Numbered from the stretch's first letter, positions 44,108 to 55,507 are shown. The stretch: DNA of 64,000 nt from Oreohelix idahoensis (GCA_024509875.1 JAMPIV010000305.1:845001-909000), one strand, 5' to 3'. Numbers and translations: made by a program. Notes: a model not told the origin generated them from the letters alone.

Positions 44108-46645
44108 TGTAGCAAAACATGCGAGAATAAACGCTCAATTCAGTAAGATTTGGGCATAAAACGATAAAAAATACATTTGCCCGCATGTGTCTGACGGTTG
44201 GCCTCTTCGACGCCAGCAGGCTGCTTTTTGTACAGTGCTAAGCCTATAGAACGATTTCACGGAAAAAGTCTGACACGCTTTAGTTTCGTTTTCGAGAAAC
44301 ACTACTAATAGTTAATTTTTGCCCAATCTGCTGCATACACGTTGTAGTCTAGCCTTACAATTAACTATTGGCGGAAGCATGCCGCAATATAGCTATCTGA
44401 AGTAACGCTTTCTGTCAACTTTAAAGCAAAATTAGTAGTAATCCTTACATTGTTTGGTAGTATTACACGATACAATACTAATTAGTAACGCAAAATTCTT
44501 AACCCGCCCCGTCTACACCCCGCTTCGATGACACAGTCTGCAACGCATATATACACACTGCGAAAAAGCCAGACAAGGCATCACCACGCAGACAATTTTA
44601 TTTCCTCCTAGTGGTAGCATTTCTGACGTAACTAAAACAAGTTAGTTATTTGAAAAATACATGCTCGCAAGACGAAGGAGAGGAAAGATGGCGGACTTGT
44701 GCAAAATTTTATTTGACGATTGACATGACAAAAATTGGAAAGTTTAAACCATTATGAAGTTCCCCATAAGAATTATATGGTAGTATGACGTAGAGTTAGC
44801 TGAGTAAGAATGCACTTTAAATAATATGATAGCCCCAGTATTAGAGAAGTTATTGAAGAAATACTAATATCTAAAGACACTCGACCAGACAAACTGGCGT
44901 TCCTGCTTATGTTTTTTTGGTAACGTTAGGGGGACGCGAGCTTGGGAGAGGCAGGGAGGTACATTCAAATTCGCTTGGGGAAAAAGAGTATGACTGACAA
45001 GGGGAGCGGTAGGAAAAATGTAATCCTAAACGTAATATCTTTTTGTATTGGGCATGACAAAAGCAAACTGGCCAATCGACCACCAGACGAAGAAATTATT
45101 TGAAATTCTTTTGGTTTTTCATTCAAACTGCTTTTGAATTCAAGTAGTAGAACGTTTCGATTGGCTAGTGCTGGTAAATATTAGCAAAAGGCTTTGACTA
45201 TTCATTGCCAGTTGAACTAAAATTTGTATACAGATACGCTGAAAAACAGCTGTGTTAATTTTAAACTTAAATAAAGAATAAATTCACAGTCTGTGCAGTT
45301 CGGAGGAAGCTGAGGCCATTTCTTCTCAAAATCAGCGTCATTTGTTTATATATTTCTTGATTGTGGTAAGGATATTTTATGAAATTTACTATGTTTGGTC
45401 CAACTACAAAGTTAGATACTGCTATTGGGGAAAATGTGAAGGACATGTCGGAAGCAGACATTGTTGAGGCCACACATTAAAGGGTATCTGACTGATGTAT
45501 GTTGTTATAATTATGTTGACATATTATTGTATTAAAATAGATTAGTAAGCCTCTTTTTTCAATGAACACTGTTTACATGCCTGAAGCAAATATAATTGAA
45601 AAGAAAAGAAGATAATATCATATCAAAGGAAATGTGGTTACTCCACATTATTGTATGGAGGAAAAGTATGTGAACGTACAGTGGCGTATCTACTATAAGG
45701 ACTTGAGGTGTGGTCACAACAAGGTGGGAGTCCTGTACGATTCAGGGCGAGTGCATTTGTAAGGCACGCGAGGCTGACCCCATACCCACGTAGGAAATTA
45801 AGTGTTAGAATAATTGATCAGAGATAAAAGGCCAGTGTGTCCTTTTGTTGCAGAGGGTCTATGTTCCTGTTGCCGGCTGGTGACAGGAAACCTGCTGAGT
45901 ACTTATAAACGCCAACCAGTCTCCAACCAGACTTATATGTTGTCGAATATCCAGTAGGAGCTTTGGCAAGTGGTGAAAGTGAACTTTCTGCAACTACACA
46001 TTGAAATATTTTACAACAAGGACTTCCAGGTGATCAGTTAGACATCTGGGGCATCTCTGACAGTTTCTTGTGTTTCAAAATATTACACATGAACGTTTAT
46101 GGGGGTAGGATGAACTACAGCCCTCATATACAGTGACTCTCCCGTTAGATAAATAAAGTGAACTCTGTAATATTTCATACAGGAAAGACATTATATCAAA
46201 TACTTAATAACATTTTTAGTTATTGGGCAATTTGTCCCACCATTTTAATTGTTCTTTTCTGTAAACTATCTTGTCCTTATTTTCAAAGACCTGTCCACAA
46301 GCTATGAATGGACAGGCAAAATAAATTGTAAAAAATATGTTCAAAGAAAAACTTAACTGATAGAGTTATTATATTCTTTATAGAAACTTAAAGTGTTTGA
46401 CTGTTGTGTACCATCATTTCATTTCTCCCCTAGACACTAGGTACACCATACACCATACACTAGAGCCATAAGAGTGACCGTGTGAGACCTAGGGAGGTAG
46501 CTGTAGGTTCTCTGCACATAATTCATCATCATCATCTATAGAGTCAGAGGCCTATATTTGCTTGACCTCACACGGTTATAGCAGACACCTTTTCATTCTT
46601 TTAGGGTACCATCATAACCTCCCCAGCAAAATCAACTTTGCTACA
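44108..46645 (+). repeat. 5' LTR of element C
   Basis: TGTAGCAAA..TTTGCTACA, 9-bp inverted ends. A stem-loop and AATAAA lie at 46290-46325. A primer-binding candidate TGGTAGGCTTGTCCGGG (46651) follows after five bases and resembles a tRNA-Pro site. Confidence 0.95.
46290..46325 (+). promoter_or_regulatory. Stem-loop before the poly(A) signal in C's 5' LTR
   Basis: CCTGTCCA (46290-46297) pairs perfectly with TGGACAGG (46309-46316) around an 11-base loop; AATAAA follows at 46320-46325. The 3' LTR has the same at 55152-55187, where it would mark the transcript end. Confidence 0.65.
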
Positions 46646-46860
46646 TAAATTGGTAGGCTTGTCCGGGCATCTGAATTTCTCTTAGTACTACATACATTGG
46701 GGTCTGGTGTTTAGCTTTAACAAAAATCTAATTTTCCCAGGGAATCCCCATATAGTATTACCCAAGATTTGGGAAGTGAAGAAAGTGTCAGAGCCCAGAT
46801 TTAATTAAGTAAATTTATAATTAGTTAGAGATTTTGTTAGAATATTTAGTACTTATTAGA

Positions 46861-49626
46861 ATGGCAGATCTGGCCAAGTTTCGCTCTGCGGCTGTACAGA
46901 CTGCTAAAGAGATGGGCATGGATGGACCAGAGTTGGTTCAATATGTAACTTCAGAATGCGACAAGTATATTGAAAGGGAAGATAGGAAGTTAGCAGAAGA
47001 AAGAAAATTACAGTTACAAATTGAGGCTGATAAAGAAATTAAGAGGCTGCAGATTGAAGCTGACAAAGAGGCTAGGGCATTAGAGGCAGAAGAAAAACGA
47101 CTGCAAAGGGAAGCAGAAGAAAAAAGATTTACTGCCGAAAGGGAGGCAGAAGAAAAACGACTGCAAAGGGAAGCAGAAGAAAAAAGATTGACTGCCGAAA
47201 GGGAGGCAGAAGAAAAACGACTGCAAAGGGAGGCAGAAAAAGAAGAAAAGAGATTGCAGAGGGAGCATGAGATACGACTAAGGGAGTTAGAATTTCAAGG
47301 CCATGCTCCTGAAAATGGTGCTAGCCCCTTTGCCTCAGATGCCACTACTAGTCAGGGAGCCTCAACCTCAGCTATGGGTTTTCATGTAGACCATTTTGTT
47401 GAGAAAGACGATTACATAGAAGGATATTTAAGCAGGTTTGAACTTTTAGCTACTACTTATGGGTTAGAAAGAGAAAGATGGGGGGTAAAGTTGTCTCAGG
47501 GACTTCGGGGAACAGCTTATGAAGTGTTTTCCAAAATGAGCAGGGATGACCAAGACAACTATGACATGTTGAAGCAAGCTCTTCTGTTAAGATACGAAAA
47601 CAACGGAGAGTTTTATAGAAAGAAGTTTAGGAATGCCAGGCTACTGTCGGGTGAGACCTATCACCAGTTCTCCGCCCGGTTGGAAACGTATATGGAGAAA
47701 TGGGCTACTTTGGGGAAAACCCAAGATCTCAAAGAGATGATACTCATGGAACAGGGTGCGGAGAGGCTGGGTGAGATAATAAATGTCGCTGACAGGTATC
47801 AGGCAGCCCAGGCAGAGGTAGCTGGCACAAAGAAGAAACAAATAGATCAGAGTAAGGCCCCTCAAAACCATAACAAATTCGATAATAGAAATAAGCAGAA
47901 CTTCGATAGGCCTCGAAATGAATTTAAGAATAGACCCTCACAATTCAATGATAGAAGAAATGATGAAAGAAAACATTTTAACCAAGGAAAGAGGTATTGT
48001 AAAAATTGTCGGATGGACAACCATAACGCTGAAAATTGTAGAAGGAAAACTCCAAATTTCGCTGCAATGAAAACTTGGAGGAAGGGAGTAAAGGCCAACT
48101 CTATTGAACAGCAGGAACCCTACCACCCCCCAGTGTGTGAAGATGTAACATGCAATGGAGCCACCATAAGGTGTTTGTATGATACGGGATTGGATTATGA
48201 TTCAGTTGTGAGTTCTCACCTGGTGCAGGCAGATCAATACACCACAGAAATAGTGGAGATCCAAGCGGCAACCAAGGACGTAGCGACCATGACACTTCCC
48301 ATCGCCAGGATAAATGTGAAGACGCGATATGTGGAAGGAGTAATCAAGGCAGCAGTGTTAAATGACCCAATCTACCCTCTGATATTGGGGTGTAGATATG
48401 TCTTCTTGGGGAATCCCAAGAAACCTGTGATAATGGCATCAGTCCAGACACGATCTCAATCCCGAAAGGAAGAAGAGGAACCCATAAATACTCATCCAGA
48501 GGAGATGAGAAAGGCACAGGCTGAAGATAAGTCACTGAAGCCGTGTTACAAGAAACTCCCAAAGAGCCATACTCCTCCTAATAAGGGAGAATTCTATATG
48601 AAGAATAAATTGTTATACAAGAAGGCCAGCACTGGTTCAGCTGGTCACGCACAGCTGGTCCTTCCTAGTTCATATAGGGAGAAAGTAATGGAGTTAGGTC
48701 ATACTATCCCCTTCAGTGGTCACATGGGAATTAGCGCAACAGGACAGCGTATAGCTTGTCATTATTTCTGGCCAGGGATAACGGAAGACATTAAGAGATA
48801 TGTGAAATCCTGTCCCGAATGCCAGAGAGTAGCTCCAAAGCATTGGACTGCTCCAGCAACTCTTGGGGAAATGCCCATAGTCGGAACCCCTTTTGAGAGA
48901 GTTGCAATGGATATTGTGGGACCTCTCACTCGGACCAAGAGGAGGAACAGTTACATCCTTACTCTGGTAGACACTTGTTCTATGTGGGGAGAGGCGGTAG
49001 CCCTGTCATCAATGGATTCGAAACATGTGGCAGAGGCATTACTTACTATATTCACAAGGTTAGGATTCCCGCATCAAATCTTGACTGATAATGGCTCTCA
49101 GTTCAAGGGGAAGCTAACTGAAGAGGTTTTCAAGTTGTTTCAAGCCAAGCACTTTCATTGTAGTCCGTATCACCCCCAAGGGAACGGCCAGGTAGAGAGG
49201 TTCAATGGGACTCTCATTTCTATCCTGAGAAAGCTGGCACATGAGAAACCTGAGACGTGGAACCACTACTTGCCCGCCGCATTGTTTGCCTACCGGGAAG
49301 TACCACATAATTCAACTGGAATGGCACCCGCAACACTCCTATTTGGGAGGCCTATAAAATGTCCGTTAGAAGCTTTGCTAAGGACCTGGACAGATGAGAA
49401 GGCAGAGGAGACTGTTACCTCATCATACCAATATGTGAACGAACTGACCACTCGTTTAAAAACTAGTTGGAAACTGGCAAATGAAAATTTGAGACAAGCC
49501 AGGAAAAAGCATGCTGCTTATTATAATAAGAAGGCGAAGGATAGGGAACTTGCTGTAGGGGAGAAGGTACTTCTTCTATTGCCAGGCAGCAACAATAAAC
49601 TTCAGATCGGATGGCAAGGGCCATAG
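46861..49626 (+). CDS. Element C: Gag-protease-integrase polyprotein
   Basis: Starts at the Met of MADLAKFRSAAVQTAKEMG, shared with A and D, rather than nine codons earlier. Order: charged coiled coil with 20-residue repeats (about residues 40-140); SCAN-like capsid (ETYHQFSARLETYMEKW) lacking 16 residues that A and D have; CCHC knuckle (CKNCRMDNHNAENC); protease (LYDTGLDYDSVV); integrase zinc domain (GHTIPFSGHMG, SCPEC); core with AMDIVGPL, LTDNGSQF and GNGQVERFNG (DD35E); GWQGP. A TAG (49624-49626) replaces the Tyr of the GPY motif, and RT continues in the same phase after it. One frame for Gag and Pol without a shift is notable. The enzymatic residues to this point are intact. Confidence 0.92.
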   Translation: MADLAKFRSAAVQTAKEMGMDGPELVQYVTSECDKYIEREDRKLAEERKLQLQIEADKEIKRLQIEADKEARALEAEEKRLQREAEEKRFTAEREAEEKRLQREAEEKRLTAEREAEEKRLQREAEKEEKRLQREHEIRLRELEFQGHAPENGASPFASDATTSQGASTSAMGFHVDHFVEKDDYIEGYLSRFELLATTYGLERERWGVKLSQGLRGTAYEVFSKMSRDDQDNYDMLKQALLLRYENNGEFYRKKFRNARLLSGETYHQFSARLETYMEKWATLGKTQDLKEMILMEQGAERLGEIINVADRYQAAQAEVAGTKKKQIDQSKAPQNHNKFDNRNKQNFDRPRNEFKNRPSQFNDRRNDERKHFNQGKRYCKNCRMDNHNAENCRRKTPNFAAMKTWRKGVKANSIEQQEPYHPPVCEDVTCNGATIRCLYDTGLDYDSVVSSHLVQADQYTTEIVEIQAATKDVATMTLPIARINVKTRYVEGVIKAAVLNDPIYPLILGCRYVFLGNPKKPVIMASVQTRSQSRKEEEEPINTHPEEMRKAQAEDKSLKPCYKKLPKSHTPPNKGEFYMKNKLLYKKASTGSAGHAQLVLPSSYREKVMELGHTIPFSGHMGISATGQRIACHYFWPGITEDIKRYVKSCPECQRVAPKHWTAPATLGEMPIVGTPFERVAMDIVGPLTRTKRRNSYILTLVDTCSMWGEAVALSSMDSKHVAEALLTIFTRLGFPHQILTDNGSQFKGKLTEEVFKLFQAKHFHCSPYHPQGNGQVERFNGTLISILRKLAHEKPETWNHYLPAALFAYREVPHNSTGMAPATLLFGRPIKCPLEALLRTWTDEKAEETVTSSYQYVNELTTRLKTSWKLANENLRQARKKHAAYYNKKAKDRELAVGEKVLLLLPGSNNKLQIGWQGP

Positions 49627-50466
49627 ACAGTTTTGGAAAAGGTATCCAGAACAAATTATAAGATAGACAAAAAGGGAAAGGAGAAAGTCTATCATGTGAA
49701 CCTATTGAAGAAATATCTGGGCAGACAAATCCAGGAGGGAACACATTTAATGGCCTTGTCTATCGCAACCGAGATGAAGAATGAACCTCTCTCCTCGGTT
49801 GAATATCCACTGAAAACCAGTGAAAAGTTTGCACAGGTTAAAATCAGTAATCACCTGACAAAAGGACAGAAGGAGAAGGTTCAACAGGTCCTTGAGAAAC
49901 ATACAGATGTGTTAACTGATAAACCGGGGCACACAAATTTGCTGTCATATGATATGAAATTACTAGACCCAGCACCCATCTGTATGAGGCCTTATTCTAT
50001 TCCGTTCGCTAAGGAAAAAGCTTTGAAAGAGGAGATTGATTATTTGTTAAAAGAAGGGATTATTTCTCACAGTGAGTCTCCTTACAGTTCCTGTGTAGTT
50101 TTGTTGCGGAAACCATCAGGAGAACATAGACTGTGCATAGATTACAGGAAACTGAATGCTGTCACAGAAGGTCAGGTGGATCCATTACCTGATACTACTC
50201 AACTTTTTGCCAGGCTGAACAAGGCAAAATATTTTTCTAAGGTGGATCTTAGCAAAGGCTATTACCAGATTCCAGTAAAGCCTGAGGTTCGACCTTATTT
50301 GGCCGTTAGCACCTCGGAAGGTCATTATGAGTTTAACATGTTACCATTTGGTTTGAAAAATGCCCTGAGCGTGTTTTCTAGGATGATGCGAAAATTGCTG
50401 GATCCCCTGAAAAATCCATGTATTTCGAATTTTATGCATGATATCCTCATTGCTACAGAAACATTT
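49627..50466 (+). pseudogene. Element C: RT, first part
   Basis: In phase with the preceding frame after the TAG. It contains NLLKKYLGRQ, KALKEEIDYLLKEGIISHSES, CIDYRKLNAV, VDLSKGYYQIPV and LPFGLKNALSVFSRMM. The catalytic box reads FMHDIL where A and D have FMDDIL, so the first catalytic Asp is lost. Coding stops at the insertion after IATETF. It resumes at 52099. Confidence 0.88.
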
Positions 50467-52093
50467 TCTTCTTCTTCTTCCTCGTTCGTCCTGAAAAGGA
50501 CTTTGGTTGCGTTGTGTCTGTTTACAGCGGAGCTGCGATATCTGCGCCTTTCGGCCAACACATCCGACTTCAGCACGGCATTTTTTGGGACCGGGTTTGC
50601 CTTCCCACTTCGATCCCTACTCTCTCACCAAAACTGCAGTGTTGCAGCCTGTTTCCAGGACCACCACTTGGAGGTGGAGTAGGGTCTTGGTCAGCTCTGG
50701 TTCGCTGAACCTGACGCAAGCAGTCAGCTATGGGTCGCTTACTGCATTCTCTATTGCTGCGTCTTTGGATCCCGCTGGCTGTTTTTGATACTTTAAGAGG
50801 ACTCATGACCGTGGGCAGTTAACAAGAGTAACGACAATGACCTGAATGAGGACAATACACAAAGGACGCTTATTGTTCAGTATTGGGGACAGAAAGCTGT
50901 GGAGAATCATGATCACTTTCGCCACCAGGCATGATACCTCCACAACTGTAGGAACCATTTGGGAAGCGATGTTTACATTCTAGCGTCTTGGCAGATGTCG
51001 CAAATCAAAGAACACATATTTACTTCGTGATAGTGGTCATTAGAAGATCCAGGATTCATCAGATTAACACTAAACGTCAATCACTCCTGGGCCATCAAAG
51101 CTGTGACAACTGCTGCATTAGCCCCAGCTGTTACTGAATCTCGACTTCTTCTCTGCTCCATGATAATTAAGTCACTCAGCCTCTTGACTTCCTTCTCATT
51201 GGCTAAAAGTGACGCCTGTTTGTGCATATGCTCCTTCAGAATAGCTTTCTGCCCTTTTATGAGTACACTACTCTCTTTGAGATTTGCTCTGTGCTGTTCT
51301 ATAAAACTTGCTTTCATCTTTCGGGTATTCTTTAAAGAGTCTTCAATGACATCACTATAAGTCTGAGCATCAAGGGAGGGAAGGTTCTCAAGTTCTACTC
51401 TCTGAACCCACACCAGCTGTCCAGCATCACGATCAAGGCCTTGCATTCTGAGAAAATGTTCTACAAGAGGACTCTTGCCTTCAGTGTTGAACACCGTCCG
51501 AACAAAGTCACAACCTTTTCCTGCCGGGTGGGACTCGACATCAGGTTTATGAAACACGTCTCTAGGTCGGTTTCTGGAAATCTGTGATAACTTTTGATCC
51601 AGATCTGTACTTCCATCCTCACCTATCATCTCTCGAATAGGGGTCAGAGTTTTGTTGGCTTGCTTTATGCCACCACCATTTTTGGTTGGTCCTGTGACTT
51701 CATGGTTGCCTTGGGCATCACCAACAACTGTGATGACACTGGAATCTTGGCGTGAAAGAGGACAGGATTTTCTCAGAGAAGATGAGCCATTCATTGGTTT
51801 CTGGGCCACCTTGCTAACTCCTGCATGTGTGTGTGAGTTCCTGGCCACCATGACAGAGGCAGTTGATGACTTGGTTGTTGACTGAGAAAGTGACCTTGAC
51901 CTGGTTAAAGCATTTTGGCTAGCATTGGCAGAGATCAGAGAGTCCAGATAATCAAAATCTATAAAAGATCTCACTTTCCTGCTATTTTTTCCATTCATCA
52001 TCTCTTCTCTTTGCTTCAGGTTGGGTGGTTCTAGTGACAGCATGTTCCATGGAACCCAACTCCTCGGAGATGGCCGGATACCTGCTATCCAGC
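50467..52093 (-). mobile_element. GAA-tailed retroposed insert carrying a cellular-looking ORF
   Basis: A 1.63-kb insertion in C's RT, flanked by CATTT (50462-50466 and 52094-52098). On the minus strand it begins with the ORF below, has about 380 bp after the stop, then a roughly 235-bp block matching the retroposon at 56953-57183, and ends GGAAGAAGAAGAAGAAAA. The order and tail suggest one reverse-transcription event of a chimeric transcript. Being in a young element, it must be younger still. Confidence 0.7.
51081..52091 (-). CDS. Captured host-like ORF (partial, intronless)
   Basis: A long minus-strand frame inside the insert ending at a TGA (51081). The first part of the open frame (to 52172) is antisense of C and does not belong. 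The insert's own part runs about 330 codons: NLKQREEMMNGKNSRKVRS, a Ser/Thr-rich low-complexity middle, then EGKSPLVEHFLRMQGL and a basic helical end with HRANLKESSVLIKGQKAILK and VTALMAQE. It is unlike any Gag, LINE ORF or transposase I know. The SPLV..FL stretch reminds me weakly of FAM227-type proteins; that is memory, not a match. It has no in-frame stop, in keeping with a recent processed copy that lacks its 5' end. Confidence 0.5.
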   Translation of the reverse strand, partial: WIAGIRPSPRSWVPWNMLSLEPPNLKQREEMMNGKNSRKVRSFIDFDYLDSLISANASQNALTRSRSLSQSTTKSSTASVMVARNSHTHAGVSKVAQKPMNGSSSLRKSCPLSRQDSSVITVVGDAQGNHEVTGPTKNGGGIKQANKTLTPIREMIGEDGSTDLDQKLSQISRNRPRDVFHKPDVESHPAGKGCDFVRTVFNTEGKSPLVEHFLRMQGLDRDAGQLVWVQRVELENLPSLDAQTYSDVIEDSLKNTRKMKASFIEQHRANLKESSVLIKGQKAILKEHMHKQASLLANEKEVKRLSDLIIMEQRRSRDSVTAGANAAVVTALMAQE

Positions 52094-52098
52094 CATTT

Positions 52099-52899
52099 GA
52101 GGAACACGTTACCTCTTTGAATATGCTGTTTGATAGACTCAGAGAGGCTAACTTAACCGCTAGGCCAACCAAATGCTGTATTGGTTGTAAAGAGTTGGAA
52201 TTCTTGGGACATACAGTACATCAGGGTAGCATGACCCCTGATCCCAAGAATCTGGAAAAACTAAAAAGAGCACCTAGACCACAAACAAAAAAAGATGTGC
52301 GATCTTTCGTGTCTCTGTGTGGTTTTTACCAAAAGTATATCAAACATTTTAACTCTATATGTACTCCTCTGACCGATTTAACTCGCAAAGTTCAACCTGA
52401 TACTATAATTTGGACAGCACAGTGTGAATTGGCTTACCAGGAGTTAAAAGAGAAGCTTACAAGCAGGCCAGTGTTGCAATTGCCTGACTTGACTAAAGAA
52501 TTTATTGTGAGAAGTGACGCAAGCAATGTGGGCCTGGGCGCTACATTGTTGCAAAGGTCCTGCTCACAAGATGGGGAATTGAACCCAGTCGCGTATGCTA
52601 GCCGCAAGTTGAACAAGGCGGAAAAAAATTACTCAACCAGTGAAAAAGTATGTCTCGCTTTAATATGGGCGATAAAGAAATTCCAGATTTATTTATATGG
52701 CAGGACATTTGTGGTCCAAACGGACCATTCCCCCCTCGTGTTCTTGTCACAGGCCAAGCATGAAAATTCTAGATTATTGAGATGGTCTCTCTTGTTGCAA
52801 CCATACTCATTTTTGATACAATACATTCCCGGCCCTTTGAACGTTGGCGCAGACTTTCTGAGCAGACATCCTTATGATGAAGATCAGAAACACGAGTAA
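52099..52899 (+). pseudogene. Element C: end of RT and RNase H
   Basis: Resumes with EEHVTSLNMLFDRLREAN, then the RT thumb and connection (ELEFLGHTVHQGSMTPDP, VRSFVSLCGFYQKYIK), then RNase H (VRSDASNVGLGATLLQ, TSEKVCLALIWAIKKF, VQTDHSPLVF) and GADFLSRHPYDED, stop at 52897-52899. The RNase H SEKE glutamate reads as Val (SEKVC) in this copy. Joined with 49627-50466 in one phase it would span the full RT-RNase H. Confidence 0.88.
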
Positions 52900-52969
52900 G
52901 ACTTCATGGAGCTAAGTTATCTCGCATATTATAACCTGCAAATGAATGCATGTTTTAGGATGGGAGGTG

Positions 52970-55507
52970 TGTAGCAAAATATGCGAGAATAAACGCTCAA
53001 TTCAGTAAGATTTGGGCATAAAACGATAATAAATACATTTGCCCGCATGTGTCTGACGGTTGGCCTCTTCGACGCCAGCAGGCTGCTTTTTGTACAGTGC
53101 TAAGCCTATAGAACGATTTCACGGAAAAAGTCTGACACGCTTTAGTTTCGTTTTCGAGAAACACTACTAATAGTTAATTTTTGCCCAATCTGCTGCATAC
53201 ACGTTGTAGTCTAGCCTTACAATTAACTATTGGCGGAAGCATGCCGCAATATAGCTATCTGAAGTAACGCTTTCTGTCAACTTTAAAGCAAAATTAGTAG
53301 TAATCCTTACATTGTTTGGTAGTATTACACGATACAATACTAATTAGTAACGCAAAATTCTTAACCCGCCCCGTCTACACCCCGCTTCGATGACACAGTC
53401 TGCAACGCATATATACACACTGCGAAAAAGCCAGACAAGGCATCACCACGCAGACAATTTTATTTCCTCCTAGTGGTAGCATTTCTGACGTAACTAAAAC
53501 AAGTTAGTTATTTGAAAAATACATGCTCGCAAGACGAAGGAGAGGAAAGATGGCGGACTTGTGCAAAATTTTATTTGACGATTGACATGACAAAAATTGG
53601 AAAGTTTAAACCATTATGAAGTTCCCCATAAGAATTATATGGTAGTATGACGTAGAGTTAGCTGAGTAAGAATGTACTTTAAATAATATGATAGCCCCAG
53701 TATTAGAGAAGTTATTGAAGAAATACTAATATCTAAAGACACTCGACCAGACAAACTGGCGTTCCTGCTTATGTTTTTTTGGTAACGTTAGGGGGACGCG
53801 AGCTTGGGAGAGGCAGGGAGGTACATTCAAATTCGCTTGGGGAAAAAGAGTATGACTGACAAGGGGAGCGGTAGGAAAAATGTAATCCTAAACGTAATAT
53901 CTTTTTGTATTGGGCATGACAAAAGCAAACTGGCCAATCGACCACCAGACGAAGAAATTATTTGAAATTCTTTTGGTTTTTCATTCAAACTGCTTTTGAA
54001 TTCAAGTAGTAGAACGTTTCGATTGGCTAGTGCTGGTAAATATTAGCAAAAGGCTTTGACTATTCATTGCCAGTTGAACTAAAATTTGTATACAGATACG
54101 CTGAAAAACAGCTGTGTTAATTTTAAACTTAAATAAAGAATAAATTCACAGTCTGTGCAGTTCGGAGGAAGCTGAGGCCATTTCTTCTCAAAATCAGCGT
54201 CATTTGTTTATATATTTCTTGATTGTGGTAAGGATATTTTATGAAATTTACTATGTTTGGTCCAACTACAAAGTTAGATACTGCTATTGGGGAAAATGTG
54301 AAGGACATGTCGGAAGCAGACATTGTTGAGTCCACACATTAAAGGGTATCTGACTGATGTATGTTGTTATAATTATGTTGACATATTATTGTATTAAAAT
54401 AGATTAGTAAGCCTCTTTTTTCAATGAACACTGTTTACATGCCTGAAGCAAATATAATTGAAAAGAAAAGAAGATAATATCATATCAAAGGAAATGTGGT
54501 TACTCCACATTATTGTATGGAGGAAAAGTATGTGAACGTACAGTGGCGTATCTACTATAAGGACTTGAGGTGTGGTCACAACAAGGTGGGAGTCCTGTAC
54601 GATTCAGGGCGAGTGCATTTGTAAGGCACGCGAGGCTGACCCCATACCCACGTAGGAAATTAAGTGTTAGAATAATTGATCAGAGATAAAAGGCCAGTGT
54701 GTCCTTTTGTTGCAGAGGGTCTATGTTCCTGTTGCCGGCTGGTGACAGGAAACCTGCTGAGTACTTATAAACGCCAACCAGTCTCCAACCAGACTTATAT
54801 GTTGTCGAATATCCAGTAGGAGCTTTGGCAAGTGGTGAAAGTGAACTTTCTGCAACTACACATTGAAATATTTTACAACAAGGACTTCCAGGTGATCAGT
54901 TAGACATCTGGGGCATCTCTGACAGTTTCTTGTGTTTCAAAATATTACACATGAACGTTTATGGGGGTAGGATGAACTACAGCCCTCATATACAGTGACT
55001 CTCCCGTTAGATAAATAAAGTGAACTCTGTAATATTTCATACAGGAAAGACATTATATCAAATACTTAATAACATTTTTAGTTATTGGGCAATTTGTCCC
55101 ACCATTTTAATTGTTCTTTTCTGTAAACTATCTTGTCCTTATTTTCAAAGACCTGTCCACAAGCTATGAATGGACAGGCAAAATAAATTGTAAAAAATAT
55201 GTTCAAAGAAAAACTTAACTGATAGAGTTATTATATTCTTTATAGAAACTTAAAGTGTTTGACTGTTGTGTACCATCATTTCATTTCTCCCCTAGACACT
55301 AGGTACACCATACACCATACACTAGAGCCATAAGAGTGACCGTGTGAGACCTAGGGAGGTAGCTGTAGGTTCTCTGCACATAATTCATCATCATCATCTA
55401 TAGAGTCAGAGGCCTACATTTGCTTGACCTCACACGGTTATAGCAGACACCTTTTCATTCTTTTAGGGTACCATCATAACCTCCCCAGCAAAATCAACTT
55501 TGCTACA
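52970..55507 (+). repeat. 3' LTR of element C
   Basis: Same length as the 5' LTR. Differences noticed: C/T near 52979, A/T near 53028, C/T near 53674, G/T near 54331 and T/C near 55417. Preceded by TAGGATGGGAGGTG. Confidence 0.95.

Larger units (their letters stand above)
44108..55507 (+). mobile_element. LTR retrotransposon C (Gmr1-like, full domain set), young
   Basis: Two 2538-bp LTRs (44108-46645 and 52970-55507) start TGTAGCAAA and end TTTGCTACA. The duplication ATATA lies at 44103-44107 and 55508-55512. I noticed about five differences between the LTRs. Inside, in order: Gag, protease, integrase, GPY/F domain, RT, RNase H, then a purine-rich tract GGATGGGAGG before the 3' LTR. Integrase before RT places it with Gmr1. 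Damage: a nonsense codon, an Asp-to-His change in the RT box, and a 1.6-kb insertion in RT. The element is the only one here with all enzymatic domains. Confidence 0.95.

Noticed and set aside
45267..45473. 68-codon frame repeated at 54129-54335
   Set aside because: It is antisense within C's LTRs; duplication comes from the LTR pair.
45679..45700. hAT-like start CAGTGGCGTA inside C's LTR
   Set aside because: No partner end or target duplication; both LTRs have it because they are duplicates.
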